NCBI GenBank assembly: GCA_964580435.1
Contig: CAZOKP010000052.1
Span: 1-19,005, forward strand
Reading direction: 5' to 3'
Length of the DNA stretch: 19,005 nucleotides
Source: CAZKEW01 sp964580435
Lineage (GTDB): Bacteria; Acidobacteriota; Aminicenantia; Aminicenantales; UBA8522
Part shown: positions 6,614 through 14,057 of the stretch, piece by piece
How positions within the stretch are numbered: the stretch's first letter is position 1
Layout of the letters: each line of letters starts with the position of its first letter
Made by a program: the position numbers and the translations under genes
The notes under the pieces: model-generated
Seen by the model: only the letters and a program-made list of their open reading frames with translations
Database searches by the model: none
Told to the model about the DNA's origin: nothing

Positions 6614-6666
6614 GCCTTTACAGGCAGCTAGTGCTAGCTCGCGTAACTCTTTCCATGCTATATATT
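6614..6666. promoter_or_regulatory. Divergent control region with perfect palindrome
   Basis: AGCTAGTGCTAGCT (6626-6639) is a perfect 6-2-6 palindrome, and GCCTTTACAGGC (6614-6625) directly beside it is a second small inverted repeat. TGCTATATA (6656-6664) could serve as an extended -10 for the GNAT gene. The site lies between the divergent cupin and acetyltransferase genes and may be an operator; no regulator gene is adjacent. Confidence 0.4.
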
Positions 6667-6701
6667 AGCTATCAGACATTAAAAAAAACAGAGGAAACCA
6701 A

Positions 6702-7130
6702 ATGCAAATCGCCTTAAAGGAGCAGCTCCCGGATAAACAAGAATACTTTAACCTCTTCATCACCACGGGCTGGAACAGCATATATAATGCGACTCCCGAA
6801 GATTTAGAGCAGGCCAATAAGAATAGTTGGATAGTTTTATCAGCCTATGACGGCGGCAAATTGATGGGCTTCGGAAGAGTGGTGACAGATTTTGTCCTGC
6901 ATGCCATGATCTACGACATGATCGTTTTGCCCGAATATCAGAATAAGGGCATCGGCACGATGATCTTGAAAAGGCTATTGCAGAAGTGCAAAGAAAAGAA
7001 CATCCGGGACATCCAACTGTTTTGCGCCAAAGGCAAGAGAGAGTTTTACGAGAAGCATTCGTTTGAAGCGCGGCCGGACGACGCCCCGGGCATGCAGCTG
7101 CGAAAAAACGCCAGAAAAGAAGGCGTCTAA
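6702..7130 (+). CDS. GNAT-family N-acetyltransferase
   Basis: A 142-residue acetyltransferase of standard GNAT length. Beta-4 and the acetyl-CoA loop read YDMIVLPEYQNKGIGTMILKR, with the Q/R-x-x-G-x-G pyrophosphate-binding loop at residues 80-85 (QNKGIG). The late block FCAKGKREFYEKHSFE matches the usual ...FYEK.GF ending. The N-terminal TTGWNSIYNATPEDLEQA resembles small GNATs with unassigned substrates. GAGGAAA lies five or so bases upstream. The acceptor cannot be predicted. Confidence 0.88.
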   Translation: MQIALKEQLPDKQEYFNLFITTGWNSIYNATPEDLEQANKNSWIVLSAYDGGKLMGFGRVVTDFVLHAMIYDMIVLPEYQNKGIGTMILKRLLQKCKEKNIRDIQLFCAKGKREFYEKHSFEARPDDAPGMQLRKNARKEGV

Positions 7131-7143
7131 AATATCCAGCCTA

Positions 7144-7219
7144 AGGGATCAGGTCTTCATTCTTCAGTTAAGAGCTAATTAGAAAAATACGCCTGAGTAT
7201 AGAATGAAGACTTGACCCT
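7144..7219. repeat. Second type of inverted-repeat element between convergent genes
   Basis: AGGGATCAGGTCTTCATTCT (7144-7163) and AGAATGAAGACTTGACCCT (7201-7219) are complementary with one bulged base and one G.U pair, around a 37-nt loop. The element sits between the GNAT gene and the convergent membrane-protein gene, where it may act as a bidirectional terminator or be a REP-like mobile sequence unrelated to the 2676 family. Confidence 0.65.
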
Positions 7220-7238
7220 GCTCTTTCCTGGGTTGGTT

Positions 7239-7622
7239 TTATGGCTGGGCAGCTTTTGGTTTAAATATAAAAAGCAGCACAGTATAAATGAGCATAATAG
7301 CCGCACTTATCCAGTGGAACAACCCTTCTCCCCCTTCGATAAAATGGTATACCACAAGAGAAATGATCACGAAGACTCCGGTAATTATGCCGGCGTTGAT
7401 GATCGCCCTATTTTTCTCAACATCTTTCAAGGCGAAGAGGAACAGAACAATCCAACTCAAGGGGAATATTCCATAAAGTCGCAGAAAATATCCCCGAGTT
7501 TCAACGACAGTTAGAGCAGCAAGAACACTTTCCGGTGCGATGCAGAAGATGAGAAACCAGAGAAAAAACAGGACAATGCCAATCCACAGAAGGAGCTTGA
7601 TACAGCCAAGATTCTTTTGCAT
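7239..7622 (-). CDS. Small four-helix membrane protein of unknown function
   Basis: A 127-residue protein with four predicted helices at about residues 8-28, 53-66, 76-94 and 101-120 and a short basic tail. I do not recognise a catalytic or binding motif; the overall shape resembles small BphX-type membrane proteins, but this is only a resemblance. The ATG at 7622 is preferred to the GTG at 7631 because the GGGGAGGG Shine-Dalgarno overlaps the GTG but is well spaced from the ATG. It has its own promoter (7662-7691). Confidence 0.65.
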   Translation of the reverse strand: MQKNLGCIKLLLWIGIVLFFLWFLIFCIAPESVLAALTVVETRGYFLRLYGIFPLSWIVLFLFALKDVEKNRAIINAGIITGVFVIISLVVYHFIEGGEGLFHWISAAIMLIYTVLLFIFKPKAAQP

Positions 7623-7661
7623 TGAGGTCACCCTCCCCTAAATAAGATTAAGTTTGCCTCC

Positions 7662-7691
7662 ATCGTATCCTGCAAAGTTCTTCCGAGTCAA
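7662..7691 (-). promoter_or_regulatory. Promoter of the four-helix membrane protein gene
   Basis: Reading the minus strand, TTGACT (7691-7686), an 18-nt spacer and TACGAT (7667-7662). The start of transcription would be near 7655, leaving a leader of about 33 bases with a strong Shine-Dalgarno. Confidence 0.5.
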
Positions 7692-7783
7692 GAGGAAAAA
7701 TGCTTTTTTGTGACAGGGGAAAAGACTATCAGTTTCTGGATTTCTAAAACAAAGAAGCGGATGTTGTGTTCGGGTTTTTACTG

Positions 7784-8362
7784 TTAGTAGATTCCGGGGA
7801 TCAGGCGTCGCGTCCGGCTGCGATAATCGGCGTATTTCTGCCCGAAGGCATCCATCATCACTGCCTCCTCGATGTGGATCCGGTACAACACTGCGGCCGT
7901 AGTCGGCACGAGGAGGGCGGCAAGGCTGAGCCAGTTCCCATACGAGCATGCAATCCCAAGGACCGCGAGCAGCAGGCCGCTGTAAGACGGATGCCGGACC
8001 CGCCGGTACATGCCGGTGCTGACGATCCGGTGCTGGTCCTGGATCGTCACTGCCGAGGTAAAGAACCTCCCGAGCATTACGATCGCCGTCAACCGGACCG
8101 CCAGGCCGCTAAGTAGCAGCGCCAGGGCAAGCCCCAGGAGCCAGGCCAAGGGGACATGAATCCTGGTGGCCGGGATTCGTTTGAGGACATTAGCCGCAGC
8201 TATGCCAACACTAATGCTCACAAACAGCAAGATGAGCGAGCCGCGGTCGCGCCTCTTCGCCGCGCCCCTCCTCCCATGAGAAGTAACCGCCAGCAGCACC
8301 TCTGCGAGCGGCCACAGCAGGCCCACGACCATCAGCAGCGTTTTCAACACTCTAAGGCTCAT
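7784..8362 (-). CDS. ICMT-family membrane methyltransferase (third in the window)
   Basis: A 192-residue integral membrane protein with hydrophobic segments near 5-27, 41-60, 70-98, 128-150 and 145-160. It carries GMYRRVRHPSYSGLL (RHP at 123-125), EEAVM at 165-169 and FGQKYADYRSRTRRLIPGIY at the C-terminus, the standard ICMT S-adenosylmethionine-binding signature. It is distinct in sequence from the other two copies, so this is not a recent duplication. The substrate is unknown. A promoter lies so close upstream that the transcript would have almost no leader. Confidence 0.8.
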   Translation of the reverse strand: MSLRVLKTLLMVVGLLWPLAEVLLAVTSHGRRGAAKRRDRGSLILLFVSISVGIAAANVLKRIPATRIHVPLAWLLGLALALLLSGLAVRLTAIVMLGRFFTSAVTIQDQHRIVSTGMYRRVRHPSYSGLLLAVLGIACSYGNWLSLAALLVPTTAAVLYRIHIEEAVMMDAFGQKYADYRSRTRRLIPGIY

Positions 8363-8372
8363 ATCATCTGAA

Positions 8373-8402
8373 TATATATTGCCGGCGAATGAAGGATGTC
8401 AA
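8373..8402 (-). promoter_or_regulatory. Promoter of the third ICMT-like gene, near-leaderless
   Basis: On the minus strand, TTGACA (8402-8397), an 18-nt spacer and TATATA (8378-8373). Transcription would start near 8366, about four bases before the ATG at 8362. No Shine-Dalgarno sequence is present. Confidence 0.55.
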
Positions 8403-8501
8403 GGAAGGCCCTTTTTGATATCATTATTCGGCTTTGAACTCGCCCAGGTCCGTTGACCCGTTTACAAATGAAGGAACGAATTCTTCTTTAAATTCTTGCT
8501 C

Positions 8502-8521
8502 GAGCCGATTAAACTCGGTTC
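8502..8521 (+). other. Small hairpin in the leader of the GH116 gene
   Basis: GAGCCGA (8502-8508) and TCGGTTC (8515-8521) form a 7-bp stem with one G.U pair and a 6-nt loop, 25 bases before the start codon. It could stabilise the mRNA or be an operator. Nothing else recognisable was found in the 184-bp region between the divergent genes at 8362 and 8547 apart from the ICMT promoter. Confidence 0.3.
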
Positions 8522-8546
8522 ATGAATCTTGAAACGGAGGGGACCC

Positions 8547-10845
8547 ATGAAAAGCAAACCGATCCTCGCCTTGCTGGCCGCTCTGGCCGTTCTCTCAAGC
8601 TTTTATTCCTACGCCGGCCAAAATGAAACATGGCCGGTTCTCAAGCGCTATGACCAGGACCACCTCGAGCGGATCGCTCTCCCCCTGGGCGGAATCGGCA
8701 CCGGCACAGTCAGCCTCGGCGGACGGGGAAATCTCCGCGACTGGGAGATCATGAACCGCCCGGCTAAAGGGTTTGTGCCTAATACCGGGAATCAGTGGGG
8801 ACCGTTCTTCGCCATATACGTTCAAGCCGGTGCCGGCCAAACCATGACTCGAGCACTGGAAGGCCCGCTGCCGCTTTCTGTTTATGAGAATAGTCACGGA
8901 AGCACGGCCATCAACCACGGGCTCTCGCGCTTTCGAGATTGCTCCTTCGCCGCCGCTTATCCTCTGGGACAAGTGATGCTCTCCGACTCGGAAATTCCGG
9001 TTGATGTCCGGCTCGAAGCCTTCAATCCTCTCATCCCGGCCGATGCCGATTCGAGCGGGATTCCCGCGGCTATTCTTCGTTATGTCATCATAAACAAGAC
9101 AGATCAGCCTTTGCGCGCCTCAGTCTGCGGAAATCTGCCCAATTTTATCGGCACCGACGGGTCAAACCTCACCCAGGATTGGAAAGGGGACTCGAACGCC
9201 ACCGGCAGCAAGGCCAACCGCAATGAATTCCGGAAGGGAAAAGAGGTCCAGGGCATTTTCATGTTCTCAGAAGGAGTGGACCGGGCGTCCGAGGCCTGGG
9301 GAACGATGGCCCTTTCCACCACCGCCGCCGAGCCTGTGACATACCGAACAGCCTGGATAGAAGCGGACTGGGGAACCTCGCTCCTCGATTTCTGGGATGA
9401 CTTTAGCCAGGATGGCCGGCTCGAAAACCGCATCTCAAAAGAAGAGAATATGCCCACAGCTTCTCTGGCCGTCGAGCTTCAGCTTGCCCCGAAACAAAGC
9501 AAGTCGGTGACCTTTCTGCTGACCTGGCGCTTCCCCAACCGCTATACCTGGACCCCGAAAAAGAACGAGGATGACCTCATCGGGAATTACTACGCTACCC
9601 AATACAAAGACGCCTGGGATGTCGCCGAAAGATTGGAGCCCCGGATCGAGGAGCTGGAAAGAGCGACCGTCGATTTTGTCAAAACANNNNNNNNNNNNNN
9701 NNNNNNNNNNNNNNNNNNNNNNNNNNNNNNNNNNNNNNNNNNNNNNNNNNNNNNNNNNNNNNNNNNNNNNNNNNNNNNNNNNNNNNAAGGTCAAAAAGGC
9801 GCTCGAGTTCTGCTGGATCAAGGGAGGCTGGGACGCCAACCGCGACGGCGTCATGGAGGGATGCCAGCACAACACCATGGATGTGGAATACTACGGCCCG
9901 AATCCTCAGATGGAGTTCTGGTACCTGGGAGCGCTGCGGGCGGCTGAAGAGATGGCCGCGTATTTAGGCGAAAAGAAATTCGCCCGGACCTGCCGTACCC
10001 TTTTTGAGAACGGCCGGACCTGGACCGACGCCAACCTGTTTAACGGCGAATATTACATCCAGGACATCCGGCCGCCTAAGGACGTATCCGAGGTCGCGCC
10101 GAGCCTCCTCATCGGGATGGGAGCCAAAGACCTGGCCAACCCGGATTACCAACTCGGAAACGGATGCCTGGTGGATCAGCTTGTAGGCCAATATATGGCT
10201 CATATCTGCGGGCTGGGATATCTGGCCGACAAGAGCCATATCCAGACCACCCTTCAGAGCATTATGAAATACAATCTTCAGGAAGGTTTTTACGACCATT
10301 TTAACTGCATGCGTTCCTTTGTCCTGGGGGACGAATCGGCTCTCTTGATGGCTAGTTATCCTCACGGCCGGCCGAAGAACCCGTTCTCCTATTTCAGCGA
10401 GGTCATGACCGGGTTCGAATACACGGCGGCCGTGGGCATGATCTATGAAGGCCAGGTGGAAAACGGCCTGCGCTCGATCCGCAATATCCGGGAAAGATAT
10501 GACGGCCGCAAGAGGAGTCCCTTCGACGAAGCCGAATGTGGACATCATTATGCCCGGGCGATGGCGAGCTGGGCCGCGGTCTTGGCGCTTTGCGGATTCC
10601 ATTATTCCGGCGTGGAAAAATCGATGACCTTCGCCCCTCAAAACGGAAATTTCTTCTGGTCAAACGGCAGCGCCTGGGGGACCTGCTCGATCCAAGGGGA
10701 AGGGAAAAGCTACCGGGCCGAGCTCACCGTCAAGCACGGTGAATTGGACATCAGGATATTTCGCCTGGCCGGATTGGGGCAAATAGAATTCAAACAAGCC
10801 AAGAGGATTAAAGCAGGCGAGAAATTCAGCGTGAGTTTAAGCTGA
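8547..10845 (+). CDS. Exported GH116 (DUF608) glycoside hydrolase, interrupted by assembly gap
   Basis: The N-terminal 380 residues (8547-9686) and C-terminal 352 residues (9787-10845) belong to one glycosyl-hydrolase family 116 protein, related to bile-acid beta-glucosidase GBA2. Residues 1-23 are a signal peptide, so it acts outside the cytoplasm. The N-terminal barrel opens with IALPLGGIGTGTVSLGG and DWEIMNRP. The C-terminal (alpha/alpha)6 part has GGWDANRDGVMEGCQHNT, and the Asp at 9880-9882 in HNTMD is the likely acid/base. The region holding the nucleophile Glu falls in the gap. The start at 8547 follows GGAGGGG; an upstream TTG in the same frame overlaps that site. The two parts are out of frame across the 100 N only because the gap length is arbitrary. 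Likely substrates are beta-glucosides, unproven. Confidence 0.85.
9687..9786. other. Scaffold gap of exactly 100 N inside the GH116 gene
   Basis: The gap splits the glycosidase. From family length, roughly 110-130 residues appear to be missing between FVKT and KVKKALEFCW, so the true gap is probably more than 300 bases. Confidence 0.95.
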
Positions 10846-10851
10846 CCACGC

Positions 10852-11499
10852 TCACAAAGAGGGGAACGGGATAGAAAGGCCCAGGGCCGAGAGGATCGTA
10901 TAGGCGGCAAATCCAAAAAGGACGACGGCGAGCACAAGGAGTATTCTCTTGAGGATCCGAGGGTCGAGCTGGTGATGATGGACGGAAACGTACCTGACGA
11001 GGATAAAGTACCAGGATAGCCCGCCCAAACCGCAGGTGAGGGCAAAGAGGACCGGCCTCCAGCCTGTGTTGCCGACCAGGTGGTGAGCGGTCACTGCTCC
11101 AGCGATTGCCAGCCAGAAGAAATAGAGACTCGGATTGGTGACATAAAGCAGGATGACGCCCAGAACAGGCCGGGCGGAACGAGGCGCCTTTTGCAGGGAT
11201 TTGTCGGCCGGGGGCTCCTGGGCTTGCTTGACCATGCGAAGGGCAATGGCGATCAGGATCAATCCCGCCGCGATTTTCAGGTAGGGCACAGCTTTGGTCA
11301 CGTTTAAGCCAAAAGAAAAATGGAAAAAACCGACGAGCGCAATTAAACAATAAATAAAGTCGAGAATAGCAGTTGTCAGCCCGGCCAGGAACCCGTGCAA
11401 AAAATCCCGCTTGATGGTCTGGCTGATGACAAAGATGTTTACGGGGCCAAGGGGTACGGCGGCAAAAAAGCCAACCAGCAGGCCAAGGAGCACAAACAT
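10852..11499 (-). CDS. LysE/RhtB-family amino acid exporter
   Basis: A 215-residue inner-membrane protein with about six hydrophobic helices. The N-terminal GLLVGFFAAVPLGPVNIFVI carries the family P-x-G-P motif (PLGPVN), and LYVTNPSLYFFWLAIAG matches the family NP..YFFWL block in the middle. Members export amino acids or related metabolites. It lies 27 bases downstream of pssA on the same strand with GAGGAAGG upstream of the ATG, so it is probably the last gene of the psd-pssA operon. Any link with serine or ethanolamine handling is inference from position only. It converges on the GH116 gene with six bases between stops. Confidence 0.82.
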   Translation of the reverse strand: MFVLLGLLVGFFAAVPLGPVNIFVISQTIKRDFLHGFLAGLTTAILDFIYCLIALVGFFHFSFGLNVTKAVPYLKIAAGLILIAIALRMVKQAQEPPADKSLQKAPRSARPVLGVILLYVTNPSLYFFWLAIAGAVTAHHLVGNTGWRPVLFALTCGLGGLSWYFILVRYVSVHHHQLDPRILKRILLVLAVVLFGFAAYTILSALGLSIPFPSL

Positions 11500-11526
11500 G
11501 CTTCCTTCCTCTCCCTCGGATTCAGT

Positions 11527-12306
11527 CTATAAGTCTGCCCCTTTTTCTTCAACCGGATTTTTGGGACGGACGCGCCCCGATTTCGATTTCTTCTGGAGTT
11601 TTTTCCTAAGCAGATTAATAAGAAGGTTGGCCGGACCGGAAAGGACGATAAAAGTGAAAAAGGCAAAAAGGAAGATCTCTGTGAAGAAAATGAGGCTGGC
11701 TATGCCGATCGCCATAAAAAGTCCGGTGGCAAGATTAACCTTTTGGCGAAGGTTGAAACTCAGGAAATTCCTGTATCTGATCGTGCTGACCATGAAAAAA
11801 GAAATCACGATGATCGTTGAGGCCATAAGGAAGGCGTAGAACTTTGTGCCGAGAGGCTGCGGATGGAAGAGGACCAGAGAGGCCATAAACAAGGAAGCGG
11901 AAGGGACACTCAACCCGACGTAATATTTTCTGCTCTTTTGCGCTTTCTGAAGAATATTGTAGCGAGCCAGGCGAAGGATGCCGCTGGCGAGAAAAATAAA
12001 GCTGAAAAAGACTCCGACGGTGCCGGCCGCGTGCAGCCCCCAAAAATAGAGCAGGACGGAAGGGGCGCCCCCGAAAGAAAAAACGTCGGCCAGAGAGTCG
12101 AGCTGGATGCCGAATTCGGATTGGGCCCCGGAAGAACGGGCAACGATTCCGTCAAACGCGTCCATGACGGCCGACATGATGATCCAGAATGCCGCCAGAG
12201 AATATCTTCCACGAAAGCAGGAGAGGATGCTCATGAACCCGAAAAAGACGTTGGACAGAGAAAAAAAACTCGGCAAAAGGTAAATTTCCCCATATTTTTT
12301 TTTCAT
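11527..12306 (-). CDS. pssA: CDP-diacylglycerol-serine O-phosphatidyltransferase
   Basis: A 259-residue integral membrane enzyme that joins serine to CDP-diacylglycerol, giving phosphatidylserine. The CDP-alcohol phosphotransferase signature DG-x2-AR-x8-G-x3-D-x3-D is complete: Asp52-Gly53, Ala56-Arg57, Gly66, Asp70 and Asp74. Helices surround it, and the protein ends in a basic tail (LLRKKLQKKSKSGRVRPK). The N-terminal LLPSFFSLSNVFFGF is the usual PssA opening. The start codon overlaps the psd stop as ATGA, so the two steps of phosphatidylethanolamine synthesis are translationally coupled. The neighbour psd fixes the head group as serine rather than glycerol or inositol. Confidence 0.92.
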   Translation of the reverse strand: MKKKYGEIYLLPSFFSLSNVFFGFMSILSCFRGRYSLAAFWIIMSAVMDAFDGIVARSSGAQSEFGIQLDSLADVFSFGGAPSVLLYFWGLHAAGTVGVFFSFIFLASGILRLARYNILQKAQKSRKYYVGLSVPSASLFMASLVLFHPQPLGTKFYAFLMASTIIVISFFMVSTIRYRNFLSFNLRQKVNLATGLFMAIGIASLIFFTEIFLFAFFTFIVLSGPANLLINLLRKKLQKKSKSGRVRPKNPVEEKGADL

Positions 12307-12932
12307 GTTCTCACCTCGGCGATGATGGTCTCACCGCCTTTGACCTTTTGACCGGGATCGACCTTGACCCGGACTGAGGGAGGGCAGTAAATCTCTACTC
12401 GGGATCCGAAATACATCAACCCGATTTTCTGGCCTCGGGCGACCTTTTGGTTTTCTTGGACATAGCACTTGATCCGGCGGGCCGCGACGCCGACGATCTG
12501 CTTGAGAAAAAGGTTCGTTTCCTCCCCTCTCAGGAACATGGAATTGGACTCGTTCTTCAGGCTGGCTTCGTCCTTGTAGGCCGGGAAGAATTGACCGGGC
12601 CTGTAATCGATGTGCTCGACCGTCCCGGAAAGAGGAGAACGGGTGATATGGACATCAAAGAGAGAGAGGAAAATGCTGACGCATGTTACCGGAGAAGGCA
12701 GAAGAGGATGAGACGAAGTGGCATCGATTTTGACCACTTTTCCGTCCGCCGGGGCGACGAGGGCCTTTTCGTCCTGAGGGATTCTCCGGTTCGGGTCACG
12801 GAAGAAAAAACAAAAAGCCAGACCCGCTGCAAGGAAAAGTAGAGCTATTCCCCACCAGCCAATCCCGAAAAACAAGACCGCCAGCGCCGCGCATGGGAGT
12901 ATGAAGCGAAAACCTTCTTTGGCGATTCTCAT
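12303..12932 (-). CDS. psd: Phosphatidylserine decarboxylase, short type
   Basis: A 209-residue proenzyme converting phosphatidylserine to phosphatidylethanolamine. Two N-terminal helices (about 9-43) are followed by FRDPNRRIP, the VAPADGKVV block (Asp63) and FLSLFDVHITRSPLSG (His95). The pyruvoyl maturation site is in GLMYFGSRVEIYCP, where cleavage between Gly176 and Ser177 would create the prosthetic group. The length matches the compact Psd class of about 210 residues, not the longer E. coli form. The start at 12932 is chosen because GGAAAG lies eight bases upstream and the two-helix opening is typical; the longer frame to 13040 runs over the promoter. First gene of the psd-pssA-exporter operon. 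Confidence 0.92.
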   Translation of the reverse strand: MRIAKEGFRFILPCAALAVLFFGIGWWGIALLFLAAGLAFCFFFRDPNRRIPQDEKALVAPADGKVVKIDATSSHPLLPSPVTCVSIFLSLFDVHITRSPLSGTVEHIDYRPGQFFPAYKDEASLKNESNSMFLRGEETNLFLKQIVGVAARRIKCYVQENQKVARGQKIGLMYFGSRVEIYCPPSVRVKVDPGQKVKGGETIIAEVRT

Positions 12933-12947
12933 TTTATGTACTTTCCA

Positions 12948-12977
12948 ATGATAGCTTTTGACGGTCGCTGCTGTCAA
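12948..12977 (-). promoter_or_regulatory. Promoter of the psd-pssA operon
   Basis: On the minus strand, consensus TTGACA (12977-12972), an 18-nt spacer and TATCAT (12953-12948). Transcription would begin near 12941, leaving only about nine bases before the psd ATG, with the Shine-Dalgarno GGAAAG at the very 5' end of the mRNA. Confidence 0.65.
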
Positions 12978-13307
12978 TAATCCGGGCCGGGAACTGTGTT
13001 CGTTTCCGTGATCACTTTGGCTTGGGTAGGGTCCTTTCACGGCTTACCCCCCAGCCGTGCCACCCTCCCTGAATCATCGCCCCAATCAAATTAACGAAGA
13101 TGCTATCTCCAGGCTCTAATAATTTGACATTTCTTGTAGGAAATAACATACTTGACCCGCAAGCTGACGTATTGGGGTGATTATCGATGCGCCGTCCCAA
13201 GGGACATTTCTCTCCTCTCGCCAATACTTCCTGTTACGGCCATTCCCTTGGCCTTCCCTAAACCGGGAAGGCCGGATTAAATAGATCTTTCAGGAAAGGA
13301 GGGTGTA
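12978..13307. other. Hairpin-rich intergenic region without a convincing gene
   Basis: Three perfect inverted repeats are present: CACGGCT/AGCCGTG around an 8-nt C-rich loop (13038-13059), the palindrome GTCCCAAGGGAC (13194-13205), and GGCCTTCCC/GGGAAGGCC around TAAACC (13250-13273). None is followed by a T-run, so they are not classic terminators. A minus-strand open frame across 13012-13224 has only a TTG start and no recognisable protein. GGGTCAAGTATGTTATTTCC on the minus strand (near 13147) recalls arms of REP-like elements. The region is probably repeat debris plus the leader of the gene at 13308. Confidence 0.4.
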
Positions 13308-13886
13308 ATGAAAACCAAGAATTATTGGCTGGTGTTTGGGGCTATTCTCTTCTTCGTTGTGCTTGTCCTATGTGCATTCAGCCAAACAAAGGAGAGTGCA
13401 ATTCAGGCCAAGGAGGAGATTCTCAAAAAGTTAATTCCGGAGGAATGGATTAGGAAAAATCCATGTAGCATGGAGCACCTTGCCGATGCGATCATCAGCG
13501 ACAATGAAGAACTTGCCAGACTTTTCAAGAATCGTGATTTTGATGCAATGGCTAAGTTATATACCGAGCGAGGTGGTGCGATCATATCGCCAGAATATAG
13601 AATATATTCCTGCCAGGACATCGCGAAATTCTGGAAGAGTGCCTGGAAGGAGGGCGCTGAACTAAAATTCAAGACGGTGCACATCTACTTGAGCGATCAG
13701 TTAGGAAAGCAGCCCGGCTTTTTTTTCAAAGACGGGAAAGAAGTGAAAACAACGTTTGACACAGTTGCTTTTGAGGTTCATGAATTTCGTGTTATCCCCA
13801 AAGAAGAAGGTGTTCATAATCAACGTGGCGACGGCGGCCGTGATTACGCCCATCAAGAAGAGTGCACTTGGAGGGGGGGTAAATGA
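13308..13886 (+). CDS. Membrane-anchored NTF2/DUF4440-like protein with abnormal C-terminus
   Basis: A 192-residue product with an N-terminal hydrophobic segment (7-25) acting as signal or anchor. The middle resembles SnoaL/DUF4440 domains of the NTF2 fold: an N-terminal helix DNEELARLFKNRDFDAMAKLYTE, GGAIISPEYRIYSCQDIAKFWKSAWKEG, and a strand ending FDTVAFEVHEFRVIPKEEG. Such domains bind small molecules or form enzymes, and no active residues are apparent. After about residue 163 the sequence turns into a polar HNQRGDGGRDYAHQEECTWRGG tail, where a last beta strand is expected. This suggests a frameshift or replacement of the 3' end next to the GH2 relic. GGAAAGGAGGG precedes the ATG. It may be a non-functional allele. 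Confidence 0.6.
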   Translation: MKTKNYWLVFGAILFFVVLVLCAFSQTKESAIQAKEEILKKLIPEEWIRKNPCSMEHLADAIISDNEELARLFKNRDFDAMAKLYTERGGAIISPEYRIYSCQDIAKFWKSAWKEGAELKFKTVHIYLSDQLGKQPGFFFKDGKEVKTTFDTVAFEVHEFRVIPKEEGVHNQRGDGGRDYAHQEECTWRGGK

Positions 13887-13937
13887 TAAAATACCGGGTG
13901 CCGACGATCTGCCCATAATTTGAAAGCGGCATTTTGC

Positions 13938-14057
13938 TCAATTCGCGAGACGGTCGGCCGGCTTCGGTACCCACTTGATTTTCCAGAGGCCGTCGAGAGA
14001 GAGATAATAAGGCGACTGGCTGAAACTCTTTTCCAGGGCATCGCTCGCCCGATCGAA
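13938..14057 (-). pseudogene. Relic of the N-terminus of a GH2 beta-galactosidase
   Basis: Directly after the stop codon of the SDR gene, and in the same frame, the minus strand encodes 39 residues (FDRASDALEKSFSQSPYYLS, then LDGLWKIKWVPKPADR) before a TGA. SPYYLSL.G.WK.KWVPKPADR is the opening of the sugar-binding domain of glycoside hydrolase family 2 beta-galactosidases (LacZ-like). Nothing downstream of the TGA continues the family sequence. The upstream part, including signal peptide and start, is absent. This is therefore a short debris fragment left by deletion or recombination. The match is by recall of the family motif. Confidence 0.65.

Noticed and set aside
10826..10858. Possible bidirectional terminator between the convergent GH116 and exporter genes
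   Set aside because: Only a 6-bp stem (AGCGTG/CACGCT) with a long loop and no T-run; too weak to call.
13012..13224. 70-residue minus-strand open frame ending in GGWHGWGVSRERTLPKPK
   Set aside because: It has only a TTG start, no Shine-Dalgarno and no recognisable family, and it overlaps hairpins. It may be a transposon remnant, but I cannot support a call.
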